The notes beneath the pieces were generated by a model, which made no database searches, was not told where the DNA came from, and worked only from the letters and a program-made list of their open reading frames with translations. Shown in pieces: positions 46,003-56,172 of a DNA stretch of 64,000 bases. Every line of letters begins with the position of its first letter. Position 1 is the stretch's first letter. Both the position numbers and the translations under genes were made by a program. The stretch is from Selenomonas ruminantium subsp. lactilytica TAM6421. Its GTDB lineage: Bacteria > Bacillota > Negativicutes > Selenomonadales > Selenomonadaceae. Location of the stretch: the NCBI RefSeq assembly GCF_000284095.1, contig NC_017068.1, positions 2,232,001-2,296,000 on the forward strand, written 5' to 3'.

Positions 46003-46202
46003 TGGCCGCTCAGGGAGTTTTTCTAAGCGGCGCGTTTGCTGGCAGGCGTCAAGAAACTATTTTTTGCCCACTATAACATTAACGCGAAAAGTCTACTGTT
46101 TGAGCGCAGCGAGTTTAGACTTTTCGCGTCAGTTCATTAAAGGGCAAAAAATAGTTTTAGCCTGACAGCTCAGCGAAGCGTGAAAAACTCCCTGAGCGGC
46201 CA
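46003..46202 (+). repeat. Nested four-stem palindrome, copy 2
   Basis: Stems: 46003-46023/46182-46202 (21 bp, perfect), 46038-46047/46160-46169 (10, one mismatch), 46055-46069/46142-46156 (15, perfect) and 46082-46095/46116-46129 (14, perfect). Loop 46096-46115 contains TTTGAGCGCAGCGAGTT. Linkers: TAAGCGGCGCGTTT, GTCAAGA, TTA and TCAGCGAAGCGT. It lies 20 bases downstream of pyrG in the minus direction and is oriented opposite to copy 1. Confidence 0.85.
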
Positions 46203-46222
46203 GGCTACTCTATAGCAACAGA

Positions 46223-47830
<1,608 letters not shown>

Positions 47831-47838
47831 TTACCTCC

Positions 47839-48168
47839 TTATTCCTGAATGCTTTCCAGCTTCTTCTGACGGCTGTTGATTGCCTTGTTGGCAGCCTTGG
47901 AACGGGATGCCGTGCCACGGGCAGAATGACGCTTCACTTCAGGCGGATTCCATTCCGTAAGGCCCCACTGCTGGTCGCCTTCATGCTGGAAACGGCTGTC
48001 CATATTGATGAGCGTATATACTTCCGAGATAGCTGCGGACAGGGACTGCACCGGCTTATGCTTCTTCTCGATCACCTCGAGAATCAAATCCTTGTAATAC
48101 ATGGTCTGACCTTTTTCCGTCAGCACATGATAAGCAATATCTACTTCCGAGCTATTGATAAAATCCAT
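47839..48168 (-). CDS. rpoE: RNA polymerase delta subunit-like protein (HARE-HTH)
   Basis: A 109-residue protein whose first 80 residues form the HARE-HTH domain of the delta subunit (VDIAYHVLTEKGQTMYYKDL, then AISEVYTLINMDSRF and WGLTEW). In Bacillus delta the C-terminus is a long acidic tail; here the tail is short and basic (RHSARGTASRSKAANKA), so polymerase-recycling activity may differ. The position directly before pyrG matches Bacillus rpoE-pyrG. The ATG at 48168 follows GGAAGGAG at eleven bases. Confidence 0.8.
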   Translation of the reverse strand: MDFINSSEVDIAYHVLTEKGQTMYYKDLILEVIEKKHKPVQSLSAAISEVYTLINMDSRFQHEGDQQWGLTEWNPPEVKRHSARGTASRSKAANKAINSRQKKLESIQE

Positions 48169-48201
48169 AATCAAAGGGTCTCCTTCCAATCTAAAATTAC
48201 C

Positions 48202-49857
48202 TTACATCTGTTCCGGTGCGGATACGCCCAGAATTCCCAAAGAATGACGGATCACATGAGCCGTTACCGTCACCAGAGCCAAACGGGCTTCTGCCAGTTT
48301 CGGCTCTACGCCGACAATGCGGCATTTATTATAGAAGCTATGGAAGGCACTGGCCAGATCATAGCTATAGCGGGCAATGCGCTGCGGTGCATAGTCACGG
48401 GCAGCACGCTCGATTTCTTCCGGATATTCCTCAATCTTCTTGATCAGATCGATTTCCGATTCATCCGTAAGCAGGGAAAGTTCCGGCTTGTCGCTCAGGG
48501 ACAGCCCCGTTTCCTTGCACTGGCGGAAGATGCTGCAGATACGGGCATGGGCGTACTGGATATAGTACACCGGGTTATCGTTGGATTTCTTCTTGGCCAA
48601 ATCCAGATCGAAGTCGAGCTGGCTGTCCAGGGAACGCATCAGGAAGAAATAACGGGCAGCATCGGTGCCAACTTCTTCCATGAGTTCGTTAAGGGTTACG
48701 CTCTGACCGGTGCGCTTGCTCATCTTCACGAGCTCGCCGCCACGGTAAAGGGCCACCATCTGCAACAGCAGCACCGTGAGCTTCTTGGAATCATGACCCA
48801 GAGCATCCATGGCAGCCTTTACGCGGCAAACATAGCCATGGTGGTCAGCGCCCCAGATGTTGATGAGACGGTCAAAGCCGCGCTCATATTTATTATGGTG
48901 GTAAGCGATATCGGCAGCCAGATAAGTGGGCACGCCGTTGTCGCGGATAACCACGCGATCCTTGTCATCACCATAAGCCGTGGACTTCAGCCAGAGAGCG
49001 CCATCCTTTTCATAGATATTGCCGTTGTCCTGCAGGATCTTCACGGCAGCATTGACGGCTTCCGGATGCAGGGTGCGCTCGCTGAACCATTTGTCAAAAG
49101 TCACATTGAAAGATGCCAGGTCTTCTTTGAGGGCAGCCAGTTTTTCCACATAGGCCAGATCCTTGAAGATTTCCATGCGTTCTTCATCGCTCATGGAAAG
49201 GTACTTGTCACCTTCCTTGTCGATGATGCGCTGAGCCGTGTCGATGATGTCCTGGCCATGATAGCCGTCTTCCGGGAACTCGACGTCCTGTCCCAGAAGT
49301 TCGAGGTAACGGGCATTGACGGAACGGGCCAAATTGTTCATCTGATTGCCGGCGTCATTGATGTAATACTCGCTTTCCACGGGATAGCCAGCCGCCCGCA
49401 GCAGGTTCACGAGAGCGGAGCCGGCTGCCGCACCGCGCCCATGGCCCACATGAAGCAAACCGGTAGGATTAGCGCTGACATATTCCACCTGAATCTTCGG
49501 TGCGTCTTTCTGCGGCAGCTGACCGTAGTTTTCGCCTGCTTCGAGGATTTTCTGGAAGGAGTCGTAGAGCACATTGCCCTTCAAATAGAAGTTAAGGAAG
49601 CCCGGGCCGGCAATCTGGGCATGGTCGAGCCAGTCACCCTCGATGCGTTTCACCAGTTCCTCAGCGATCTGACGGGGCGCCTTGCGGAACACCCGTGCCG
49701 ACTGCATGGCAAAGTTCGTGGCAAAATCACCGAATTCCTTCTGCGGGGGTACTTCCAACACAACAGCGGGAAGTTCGCCTTCGGGGAACACGCCATCGGC
49801 AATAGCACTTTTCGCAGCCGCAACAATGGCTTCTGTCAGTGTATCTTTAATATCCAA
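48202..49857 (-). CDS. argS: Arginyl-tRNA synthetase
   Basis: A 551-residue class I synthetase. The HIGH-type motif is in ANPTGLLHVGHGRG and the KMSK motif is VKMSKRTGQSV. An N-terminal Add-1 domain and a C-terminal DALR anticodon-binding domain (ending AHVIRHSLGILGVSAPEQM) are complete. It follows the DUF1934 gene by 17 bases and precedes rpoE by 33, all on one strand. Confidence 0.97.
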   Translation of the reverse strand: MDIKDTLTEAIVAAAKSAIADGVFPEGELPAVVLEVPPQKEFGDFATNFAMQSARVFRKAPRQIAEELVKRIEGDWLDHAQIAGPGFLNFYLKGNVLYDSFQKILEAGENYGQLPQKDAPKIQVEYVSANPTGLLHVGHGRGAAAGSALVNLLRAAGYPVESEYYINDAGNQMNNLARSVNARYLELLGQDVEFPEDGYHGQDIIDTAQRIIDKEGDKYLSMSDEERMEIFKDLAYVEKLAALKEDLASFNVTFDKWFSERTLHPEAVNAAVKILQDNGNIYEKDGALWLKSTAYGDDKDRVVIRDNGVPTYLAADIAYHHNKYERGFDRLINIWGADHHGYVCRVKAAMDALGHDSKKLTVLLLQMVALYRGGELVKMSKRTGQSVTLNELMEEVGTDAARYFFLMRSLDSQLDFDLDLAKKKSNDNPVYYIQYAHARICSIFRQCKETGLSLSDKPELSLLTDESEIDLIKKIEEYPEEIERAARDYAPQRIARYSYDLASAFHSFYNKCRIVGVEPKLAEARLALVTVTAHVIRHSLGILGVSAPEQM

Positions 49858-49874
49858 TCCAAAATCCTCCTACA

Positions 49875-50309
49875 TTATTTGTCACTCAGGGTTTCAATCA
49901 CTACATTCAAGGTATTGTGGCTTTGCAGTACATCGTTCAGGTGCATATCGTATTCCGCCTGCACCGTGCCCTGCCCCTCCTTGAAGTAGATATCCAGCTT
50001 CCGGCAATCAACCAGTAAATCAAAATTACCGTAGGGCGTTCGATACACACTACGGGTCTTTTCCCCCAGCCGAAATTCCAGCTGCATATCCACAGCTCCA
50101 CGCCGGATCAGCGTCAGTCCCTCCGTGCTGAACTTGAGCACCGTAGGCACTGCTTCCTTATCGTGAAGCGAGGCATCCTCATAACGCACATAATGCTTGC
50201 CAGCCCGCGCTGCATACCTGCCACGCGCGGCCGATTTCAGCACGGTCCGCTCACCTGCCGTATCAACCTGCACGCCTTCTACCGTCACCGCAACCAAAGC
50301 ATCCGCCAT
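49875..50309 (-). CDS. DUF1934 (YwiB-like) protein
   Basis: A 144-residue protein of the DUF1934 family, a small lipocalin-like beta barrel. YVRYEDA, TVLKFSTEGLTLIRRG and RTPYGNFDLLVD are typical. The Bacillus homologue ywiB lies next to argS, as here. Its function is not known. First gene of the DUF1934-argS-rpoE-pyrG run. Confidence 0.87.
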   Translation of the reverse strand: MADALVAVTVEGVQVDTAGERTVLKSAARGRYAARAGKHYVRYEDASLHDKEAVPTVLKFSTEGLTLIRRGAVDMQLEFRLGEKTRSVYRTPYGNFDLLVDCRKLDIYFKEGQGTVQAEYDMHLNDVLQSHNTLNVVIETLSDK

Positions 50310-50415
50310 TTAGCCACCTCTTTAAAACATACTGTACACCATTATAAACCAAACTCCCTACCTTGCCAACAGTTTTTTTGCACTTCATCGGCTTATTTTT
50401 TGTTAGTACGCTGCG

Positions 50416-50473
50416 CCGTGAAGGCTGGGGGCTTTTACACGCGCCGCTTGGCAAAAGCCCCCAGCCTCCACGG
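50416..50473 (-). repeat. Reduced relative of the nested palindromes
   Basis: A 21-bp stem with one mismatch (50416-50436 with 50453-50473). On the minus strand the loop contains AAGCGGCGCGTG, the L1 linker of the larger elements, and CGCAGCGT (L1'-like) follows the second arm. It lacks the inner stems. It sits in the 495-base gap between the chemoreceptor and DUF1934 genes, together with copy 3. Confidence 0.55.
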
Positions 50474-50554
50474 CAAGTTACAATCTATTTCACCAGCAAA
50501 GCCACTATCTCCTCAAGTTCATCCGAGCCACAAGGCCGATACCGTCCCTTGGAC

Positions 50555-50753
50555 GGCGGGGCAGTGATGATTTGCCAAAGCGGAGCGTTTGACCGTAAGC
50601 GTTAAGAAACCAATTTTGACCTACAATAAAATTAGCAGGAAAAGCCATTTGTCTGAACGCAGTGAGTTTATGGCTTTTCCTGCTAAATAAAAGGTCAAAA
50701 TTGGTTTTAGCTTACGGTCTAAGCGCAGACTGGCAAAGCATCAATGCCCCGCC
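50555..50753 (+). repeat. Nested four-stem palindrome, copy 3
   Basis: Stems: 50555-50577/50731-50753 (23 bp, two mismatches), 50591-50600/50710-50719 (10, perfect), 50608-50622/50692-50706 (15, perfect) and 50633-50648/50670-50685 (16, perfect). Loop 50649-50669 contains CTGAACGCAGTGAGTT. Linkers: AAGCGGAGCGTTT, GTTAAGA, TTA and TAAGCGCAGA. The linkers match copies 1 and 2 while the stems are unrelated to theirs. Confidence 0.85.
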
Positions 50754-50804
50754 TGCACGAGCCCAACTTCGCAAGCCACGATGTCAACCAAACGAACTCG
50801 GTAA

Positions 50805-52811
50805 TCAAATTGTGAACTTCTCCACTTCATGTGCCAGCTGTTCTGCCTGTTCAGCCAACCCTCTGGTCGCCGCGGCAATTTCTTCGGCGGATGCGGACTG
50901 TTCCTCCGTGGTAGAGGATACAGACTCTGCCCGATGGGCGTTGTCCTGGCTGATTTCGGCAATATCCTTAACGGCCTGCTGCATGGAATCCGTACCATCC
51001 GAAACCGACTTGATACTGCTGGAAACCTCGCGGATACCCTCAGCCAAAGCGTCAATTGCCACCTTAATGGACTTAAAGATTTCATCTGCCTCATTTACCG
51101 AGTCGATGCTGCTCGTCACGCTTTCCGCGCTTTCCTCACTGGCAGCTACCGCCTTTTTCATATCCGTCTGAATCTTGGTCACGAGATTGGCAATCTGCTG
51201 CGTGGAGCTGGCAGACTCCTCGGCCAGTTTGCGAACTTCATCGGCCACCACGGCAAAGCCCCGGCCATATTCACCAGCACGGGCCGCCTCAATCGCGGCA
51301 TTGAGCGCCAGCAGATTCGTCTGTTCCGCAATCCCGGAAATCAGCTCCACGATTCTGCCGATTTCATCCGAACTCTTGGCCAGCTCCTTAATGGACGACT
51401 TCACGGTAGTGGTACTGTCGCCAATGGCCTTCATGGATTCCACCACCGTTTGAATGGCATCACGCCCCGTATTGACACTGCCTACGGTCTGTTCCGTAAC
51501 AATGGCAATCGCATCGGCACTGTTTGCCACCAGCGTAGTACGCTCGGCAATTTCCACAGCCGTTTTATCTGCACCAGCTGCCGATTCAGACTGGGCAGCA
51601 ATACCTGCAGCAATGTCCGTAATCTGCTGCGCAGCCTGCGTAGCCGCATCAGCAGACTGATGGGATGCAGCCGAAAGTTCTTCTGCCGAAGCCGATACCC
51701 GCTCCGCATTCTTCTGGATATGGCCAATCAGTTCCCGGATGGTGCTGCGCATTTCCTTGAAGCCCCGGGCCAGCTCTCCCAGCTCATCATTGCTGTCTAC
51801 AGCCAAAGGACGGGCACGCAGGTCCCCCGTATTGATGACCTTGCATTCATCCCGCAGAGCCTCTACCGGACTGCACATCTTGTTGCCCATATACCAGATG
51901 ATGGCACTGATGATCAACACCATGATGACAGCTACCAGCCCCATGATCCGCACCAGCGAATAGGCCTCGGCGCGCACTTCGGTAATGGGGGCTACCGATA
52001 CGGCAATCCAGGTGCGATACCCCAGATGCACAGGGGTGAATACCGCCTGGGAAGCTACGCCCTGTGATGTCGTATATTCTGTAGAGATCTGCTTGTCCTG
52101 CTGTATCGAGCTGGTAAAACCATTTACAAGAGCGATGTCAATCTTCTTGCTGGAAACCTCCTTGGTCAGGTCCATCTTGCCTACTTCTTCCGGCAACTGG
52201 GCATAGGCAATGCAAAGGCCATCCTGGTCAGCCAGATAGACGCGGCCATGTTCCATGTATTTGATTTTTCCCACCAATTCGGTCAGGTCATCCAATTCAA
52301 CCGTACCATAGACAATGCCCGTAAGTTCACCGTTTTCCAACACCGGATAGGCCAGGATGGTGATGAGCTTGCCGCTTGTCCCTGATACAGATGGCCCCGT
52401 CATAACCGGCTGTTTGGTTTCCCGTACCTTCTTGATGTAACCCCTGCTGGTACGGTCCATATCCTTCCCCTTGTCGCTAATGGCATGGCCTTCCACATCC
52501 GAATAAGCCAGCATGGTGAAGTTCTTGCGCTTGGCCAACGCCTCTGACAATACCTGCACCCGTTCTTCCCGGGTACCATGCCGGATAATGGGGTTACTGG
52601 CTAAAGCCTCCACCGTCATTTCCCGCTGCTGATAGAGCTTTTCCAGCTGTTCTGCTGTACTCTTGCCGATTTCCTGAGCCAATAAATCCGTATTGCGCGT
52701 CAATGCCGAACTAGACATATAGTAGCTGATAGCAAAGAACACCAGGAAGCTGCCCACAAACAGGGGGATAAACCCTGCCAGAAATTTAAACCGCAAACTG
52801 TTAAATTTCAT
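50805..52811 (-). CDS. Methyl-accepting chemotaxis protein
   Basis: A 668-residue transmembrane chemoreceptor. TM1 is at about 8-30, a periplasmic double-Cache sensor at about 32-280, TM2 at about 288-308 and HAMP at about 310-362. The cytoplasmic signalling domain carries the conserved tip [20 protein letters not shown]. The ligand is unknown; dCache domains commonly bind amino acids or organic acids. There is no C-terminal CheB/CheR-binding pentapeptide (it ends EVEKFTI). The ATG at 52811 follows AAGGAGG. It is the third gene after the receiver-CheX and CheX genes on the same strand. Confidence 0.94.
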   Translation of the reverse strand: MKFNSLRFKFLAGFIPLFVGSFLVFFAISYYMSSSALTRNTDLLAQEIGKSTAEQLEKLYQQREMTVEALASNPIIRHGTREERVQVLSEALAKRKNFTMLAYSDVEGHAISDKGKDMDRTSRGYIKKVRETKQPVMTGPSVSGTSGKLITILAYPVLENGELTGIVYGTVELDDLTELVGKIKYMEHGRVYLADQDGLCIAYAQLPEEVGKMDLTKEVSSKKIDIALVNGFTSSIQQDKQISTEYTTSQGVASQAVFTPVHLGYRTWIAVSVAPITEVRAEAYSLVRIMGLVAVIMVLIISAIIWYMGNKMCSPVEALRDECKVINTGDLRARPLAVDSNDELGELARGFKEMRSTIRELIGHIQKNAERVSASAEELSAASHQSADAATQAAQQITDIAAGIAAQSESAAGADKTAVEIAERTTLVANSADAIAIVTEQTVGSVNTGRDAIQTVVESMKAIGDSTTTVKSSIKELAKSSDEIGRIVELISGIAEQTNLLALNAAIEAARAGEYGRGFAVVADEVRKLAEESASSTQQIANLVTKIQTDMKKAVAASEESAESVTSSIDSVNEADEIFKSIKVAIDALAEGIREVSSSIKSVSDGTDSMQQAVKDIAEISQDNAHRAESVSSTTEEQSASAEEIAAATRGLAEQAEQLAHEVEKFTI

Positions 52812-52915
52812 TTTCTCCTCCTTGTTTATAAATCCCATAAAAAATTCCTTACGAAAATAGCATTGCACACACTTCATCATGCATACAATGCTAATTTCAT
52901 TTCAGCGGTATAATC

Positions 52916-53380
52916 TCACTGCTGTTCAACTGCAATATCTAGTTCGACTACATGGCCAGCCAGATCCATTTCCACGGTCAGATAATTCTCATCGCTGATC
53001 TTCACCTGAAAGTTCTCTCCAATAGAGAGGGACGGCGTGGAAATATCTACCTCCAGCCCCATGCCTGTAAGATTGGTAGCCGCATTGGCGGTCAGCATGT
53101 TACTCATTTCCGAAATGGCACTCTGCGCCATGGCATCAAATTCCGCCACCGGCATGCCCATCATCATGGTCGATGCAATGAATTTAGCCGTGTCCTCTGA
53201 CATATTGTAGACCACATTGCCCCGGATCTGCTTGGTGAAACCTACGATAACCGATACTCCCAAGCTCACCGCATTCTTGGTCTTTACTCCCATCTTCAGC
53301 CGCGTCGGCTCCGGAAAGCCCATCTGCGGCATTACGGTGGTGAATGCATCGACGAACGGATTAACTAATTTGGCATCCAT
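52916..53380 (-). CDS. cheX: CheX-type chemotaxis phosphatase
   Basis: A 154-residue CheC/CheX/FliY-family protein. The catalytic helix motif E-x2-N is seen at E91 and N94 (AISEMSNMLTANA), and the flanking beta strands fit CheX. Only one such motif is present, as in dimeric CheX. It would remove phosphate from CheY. It starts four bases after the receiver-CheX gene and precedes the chemoreceptor gene, so the three probably act together. Confidence 0.88.
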   Translation of the reverse strand: MDAKLVNPFVDAFTTVMPQMGFPEPTRLKMGVKTKNAVSLGVSVIVGFTKQIRGNVVYNMSEDTAKFIASTMMMGMPVAEFDAMAQSAISEMSNMLTANAATNLTGMGLEVDISTPSLSIGENFQVKISDENYLTVEMDLAGHVVELDIAVEQQ

Positions 53381-53384
53381 CTTA

Positions 53385-54248
53385 TCATTCTCCTTCCGCA
53401 AATCCCACACTCATATTGATATCGCCCAATCTCGTCTTGGCACTGATACGGAAGGTCGTAAGTTTCGGACTGGCAATGCGGATCTTGCTGCCCACAATGG
53501 TGCCTGGCGGCGTGATGCGCATTTCCTTATCCTTGAACACATCATTGATATTGGATACCCCGCGTCCCACGATGATGTTTACCGCTTCTTCTACCGATTC
53601 ACTGGCTTCATCCTCCGTAATCTCATCCTCTTCCTCGGCATCGAGCATCACGGTAGCAAAATCCTTCATGGTCTTATCATCCATATAGACAATAGCGCGC
53701 CCATTTGGTATGCCCGTAAGGCCTACGATGACGGCAATACCGCTGATATCCAGGAAACTGCGTCCCTCTTCCTCCAGCTCCACTTCGCTATGGACACCGG
53801 TCATGCTGAAAATGCCCTGCTGCAAGGCTTTCACGAAGGGTTTGGCATAGGATTCCCGCAAGACTGCCACCTTCCCCACCTTGTTCTGGCAAAGGATCAT
53901 CAGGGTATCAATGAGCTCATTGATGCTGACGGGTTTCTGCAAAAAAGCACTGATACCCGCTTCCCGGCCACGAGCCACAAGGCTGGCATCCTTCATCGCA
54001 CTAATCATGACAATCTTGGCATCCGGGTCCACAGCACGAATCCGGCGGGTGCATTCAAGGCCATCAGCATCCGGAAGATTCATATCCATGGTAACCACAG
54101 CCGGCTTGTACTGTTCATAGAGCTCCACTGCTTCAGCAGCATTTTTGGCTTGTGCACATACCTCAAAGTTCGTCTTAGCCAGATTCCCTTCAATCATCGC
54201 TCGGCTGACCTTCGAATCATCGACGATCATTACTTTGACTTTCTCCAC
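53385..54248 (-). CDS. Response regulator fused to a CheX-like domain
   Basis: A 287-residue fusion. Residues 1-125 are a receiver: acidic pocket D10/D11, phospho-acceptor D55 (VVTMDMNLPD), S83 and K105. Residues 135-287 resemble CheX, with the E-x2-N motif at E221 and N224 (SVEEAVNIIVGRG). Both a phosphorylation site and a candidate phosphatase are thus in one chain. There is no DNA-binding domain. It may be a self-resetting CheY-like output or a phosphate sink (inference). Coupled to the separate cheX gene. Confidence 0.88.
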   Translation of the reverse strand: MEKVKVMIVDDSKVSRAMIEGNLAKTNFEVCAQAKNAAEAVELYEQYKPAVVTMDMNLPDADGLECTRRIRAVDPDAKIVMISAMKDASLVARGREAGISAFLQKPVSINELIDTLMILCQNKVGKVAVLRESYAKPFVKALQQGIFSMTGVHSEVELEEEGRSFLDISGIAVIVGLTGIPNGRAIVYMDDKTMKDFATVMLDAEEEDEITEDEASESVEEAVNIIVGRGVSNINDVFKDKEMRITPPGTIVGSKIRIASPKLTTFRISAKTRLGDINMSVGFAEGE

Positions 54249-54375
54249 AAATGCTCACCTGCTTCTCTACATTCCTTACATTGCCTACTCATAATATAAA
54301 AATTACCTATACGATTTTCATAACTAGAATTTTCGCTATACCCGAAGGAAATCCCTGCCTGCAAAAAAAATATTT

Positions 54376-55854
54376 TTAGATTTCGCTTTTCCCTACGGCA
54401 TCAAAAGTTTCCACGATAGCCGGCGCAGGTTCTTCATCCAACCGGCTCACCACATAAACAGCCAGCAGGGAAAGCAGGAAGCCCGGCACGATCTCATAAA
54501 GCCCCAGCCAGTCGATCTGCTTCCAGACCAGCACCGTGATGCCGCCCACAATGATGCCGGCCAGCACGCCATTGCGGGTGGTGCGCCGCCAGAACAGGGC
54601 ACAGAGCAGGGCCGGCCCGAAGGCTGCACCAAAGCCGGCCCAGGCATAGGCTACCATATCCAGAATGAAACTGGAGGGGTTAAGGCCGATAAAGATGGCC
54701 AAAGAAGCGATGATCAGCACTGAAGCCCGGCTGATCCAGATCAGCTCCGTCATGCTGGCATCCTTGCGCAGCAGTGTCCGATAAAAATCCTGGGCAAAGG
54801 CCGAAGCCGCCACCAGCAGCTGGGAGGAAGCCGTACTCATGATGGCCGCCAATACTGCCGAGAGGATCAGGCCTGCCACAATCGGCGGGAAGAGTTCATT
54901 GGTCATCACGAGGAACACCGTTTCCGACTGGTTGCCATTCAAGGGTTCAGCCAGGAACACCCGCCCCACCATGCCTACAGCGACGGCAGCGGCCAGAGAT
55001 AGTACCACCCAGGTCATGGCAATGCGGGTAGCCTGCTTAATTTCCTTAGAACTGGAAATCGCCATAAAGCGCACGAGGATATGAGGCTGGCCAAAGTAGC
55101 CAATGCCCCAGGCCAGCAGGGAAATCAGCTCGATGGTCCCCAGCGTGGAACCATCCGGCTTGGTGAAGGGCTCCAGCATGGAATGGCTCACATTGTCAAT
55201 GGCATTGACCGTTGCCGTAAAGCCCCCCATTTCCATGCCTGCGGTAATGGGTACCACCAGGATGGCGAAGAACATCATGACGCCCTGGATGAAATCCGTG
55301 CGGGATACCGCCAGGAAGCCGCCCACTAAAGTGTAGAACACCACGGAACCCGCGCCAATGAAGATAGCATACTGATAAGGCAGGCCAAACACCGTTTCAA
55401 ACAGACGCCCCGAGGACACAAACCCGGAAGACGTATATATGGTAAAGAAAATCAGAATAAACACCGCAGGAATCGTTCTGAGCAGTCCACTGTTATCCTC
55501 AAAACGGTTCTCCAAGAACTGCGGCACGGTCAATGAATTCTTAGCCAGCTCCGTATACTTGCGCAGGCGGGCCGCCACAAAATGCCAGTTTGCCCAGGTT
55601 CCCAGCGCAATGCCCACGGCAATCCAGCCTGCATTGAGACCTGCCAGGTAGGCAAAGCCCGGCACGCCCATAAGCATCCAGCCGCTCATGTCCGAAGCCT
55701 CGGCACTCATGGAAGTCACCCAGGCCCCCAGCTTGCGGTTGCCCAAAAAATAATCGCTCATATTGCGGGTACGGCGGTAATAATACACGCCAATGGCCAT
55801 CATCAGGCCGATATACAGAATAAACGTATTAATTATTGCCAACTGATCTGTCAA
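54376..55854 (-). CDS. putP: Sodium/proline symporter
   Basis: A 492-residue SSSF-family transporter. Thirteen hydrophobic segments are expected. MSAEASDMSGWMLMGVPGFAY is the PutP signature region near residues 49-69 (shown here split: MSAEASDMSGW then MLMGVPG). WGIGYFGQPHILVRFMA is the second characteristic region. It uses the sodium gradient to import proline. A good promoter precedes it; single gene. Confidence 0.93.
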   Translation of the reverse strand: MTDQLAIINTFILYIGLMMAIGVYYYRRTRNMSDYFLGNRKLGAWVTSMSAEASDMSGWMLMGVPGFAYLAGLNAGWIAVGIALGTWANWHFVAARLRKYTELAKNSLTVPQFLENRFEDNSGLLRTIPAVFILIFFTIYTSSGFVSSGRLFETVFGLPYQYAIFIGAGSVVFYTLVGGFLAVSRTDFIQGVMMFFAILVVPITAGMEMGGFTATVNAIDNVSHSMLEPFTKPDGSTLGTIELISLLAWGIGYFGQPHILVRFMAISSSKEIKQATRIAMTWVVLSLAAAVAVGMVGRVFLAEPLNGNQSETVFLVMTNELFPPIVAGLILSAVLAAIMSTASSQLLVAASAFAQDFYRTLLRKDASMTELIWISRASVLIIASLAIFIGLNPSSFILDMVAYAWAGFGAAFGPALLCALFWRRTTRNGVLAGIIVGGITVLVWKQIDWLGLYEIVPGFLLSLLAVYVVSRLDEEPAPAIVETFDAVGKSEI

Positions 55855-55898
55855 AGATTTTCCTCCTCTTGTTTTACAAGTTTACAACGATAGGATAA

Positions 55899-55928
55899 AT
55901 TATACTTGTTTTTACCCCCATTTGGCAA
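55899..55928 (-). promoter_or_regulatory. Promoter of putP
   Basis: Minus strand: -35 TTGCCA (55923-55928), an 18-base spacer and -10 TATAAT (55899-55904), 45 bases upstream of the start. Confidence 0.75.
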
Positions 55929-56020
55929 CTTTATTTTTATAGTAGCTATATAATTATAGTTATAGTGGACAATTCCCACGGATTTTTTCCGATTTTTTTC
56001 GATTTTGCAGGAAAAAACAC

Positions 56021-56049
56021 TTGCATTATCGAAAGTCTTCCCGTATAAT
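56021..56049 (+). promoter_or_regulatory. Promoter of the flavoprotein gene
   Basis: -35 TTGCAT (56021-56026), a 17-base spacer and -10 TATAAT (56044-56049). It gives a leader of about 115 bases. The 318-base gap from 55855 holds this, the putP promoter and the leader hairpin, and nothing else that I can see. Confidence 0.75.
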
Positions 56050-56086
56050 AGCTAAGGTTTTTCGAAAAGCTATAAAACAAGACAAA

Positions 56087-56138
56087 CGCAGATAGCCTTA
56101 GTGTATATATCTATACATTTTTATAGGCATAATCTGCG
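56087..56138 (+). promoter_or_regulatory. Structured leader hairpin
   Basis: Three stacked stems CGCAGAT/ATCTGCG, GCCT/AGGC and TGTATA/TATACA, followed by a moderately U-rich CTCTTTTC. It lies between the promoter and the AGGAGG site (56161). It may be an attenuator or protein-binding leader. Confidence 0.5.
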
Positions 56139-56172
56139 CTCTTTTCGTGTGTGAAATTTTAGGAGGATACCT

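Noticed and set aside
45731-46202. CRISPR array
   Set aside because: The repeats are few, nested and inverted rather than direct, there are no regular spacers, and no cas gene is in the window.
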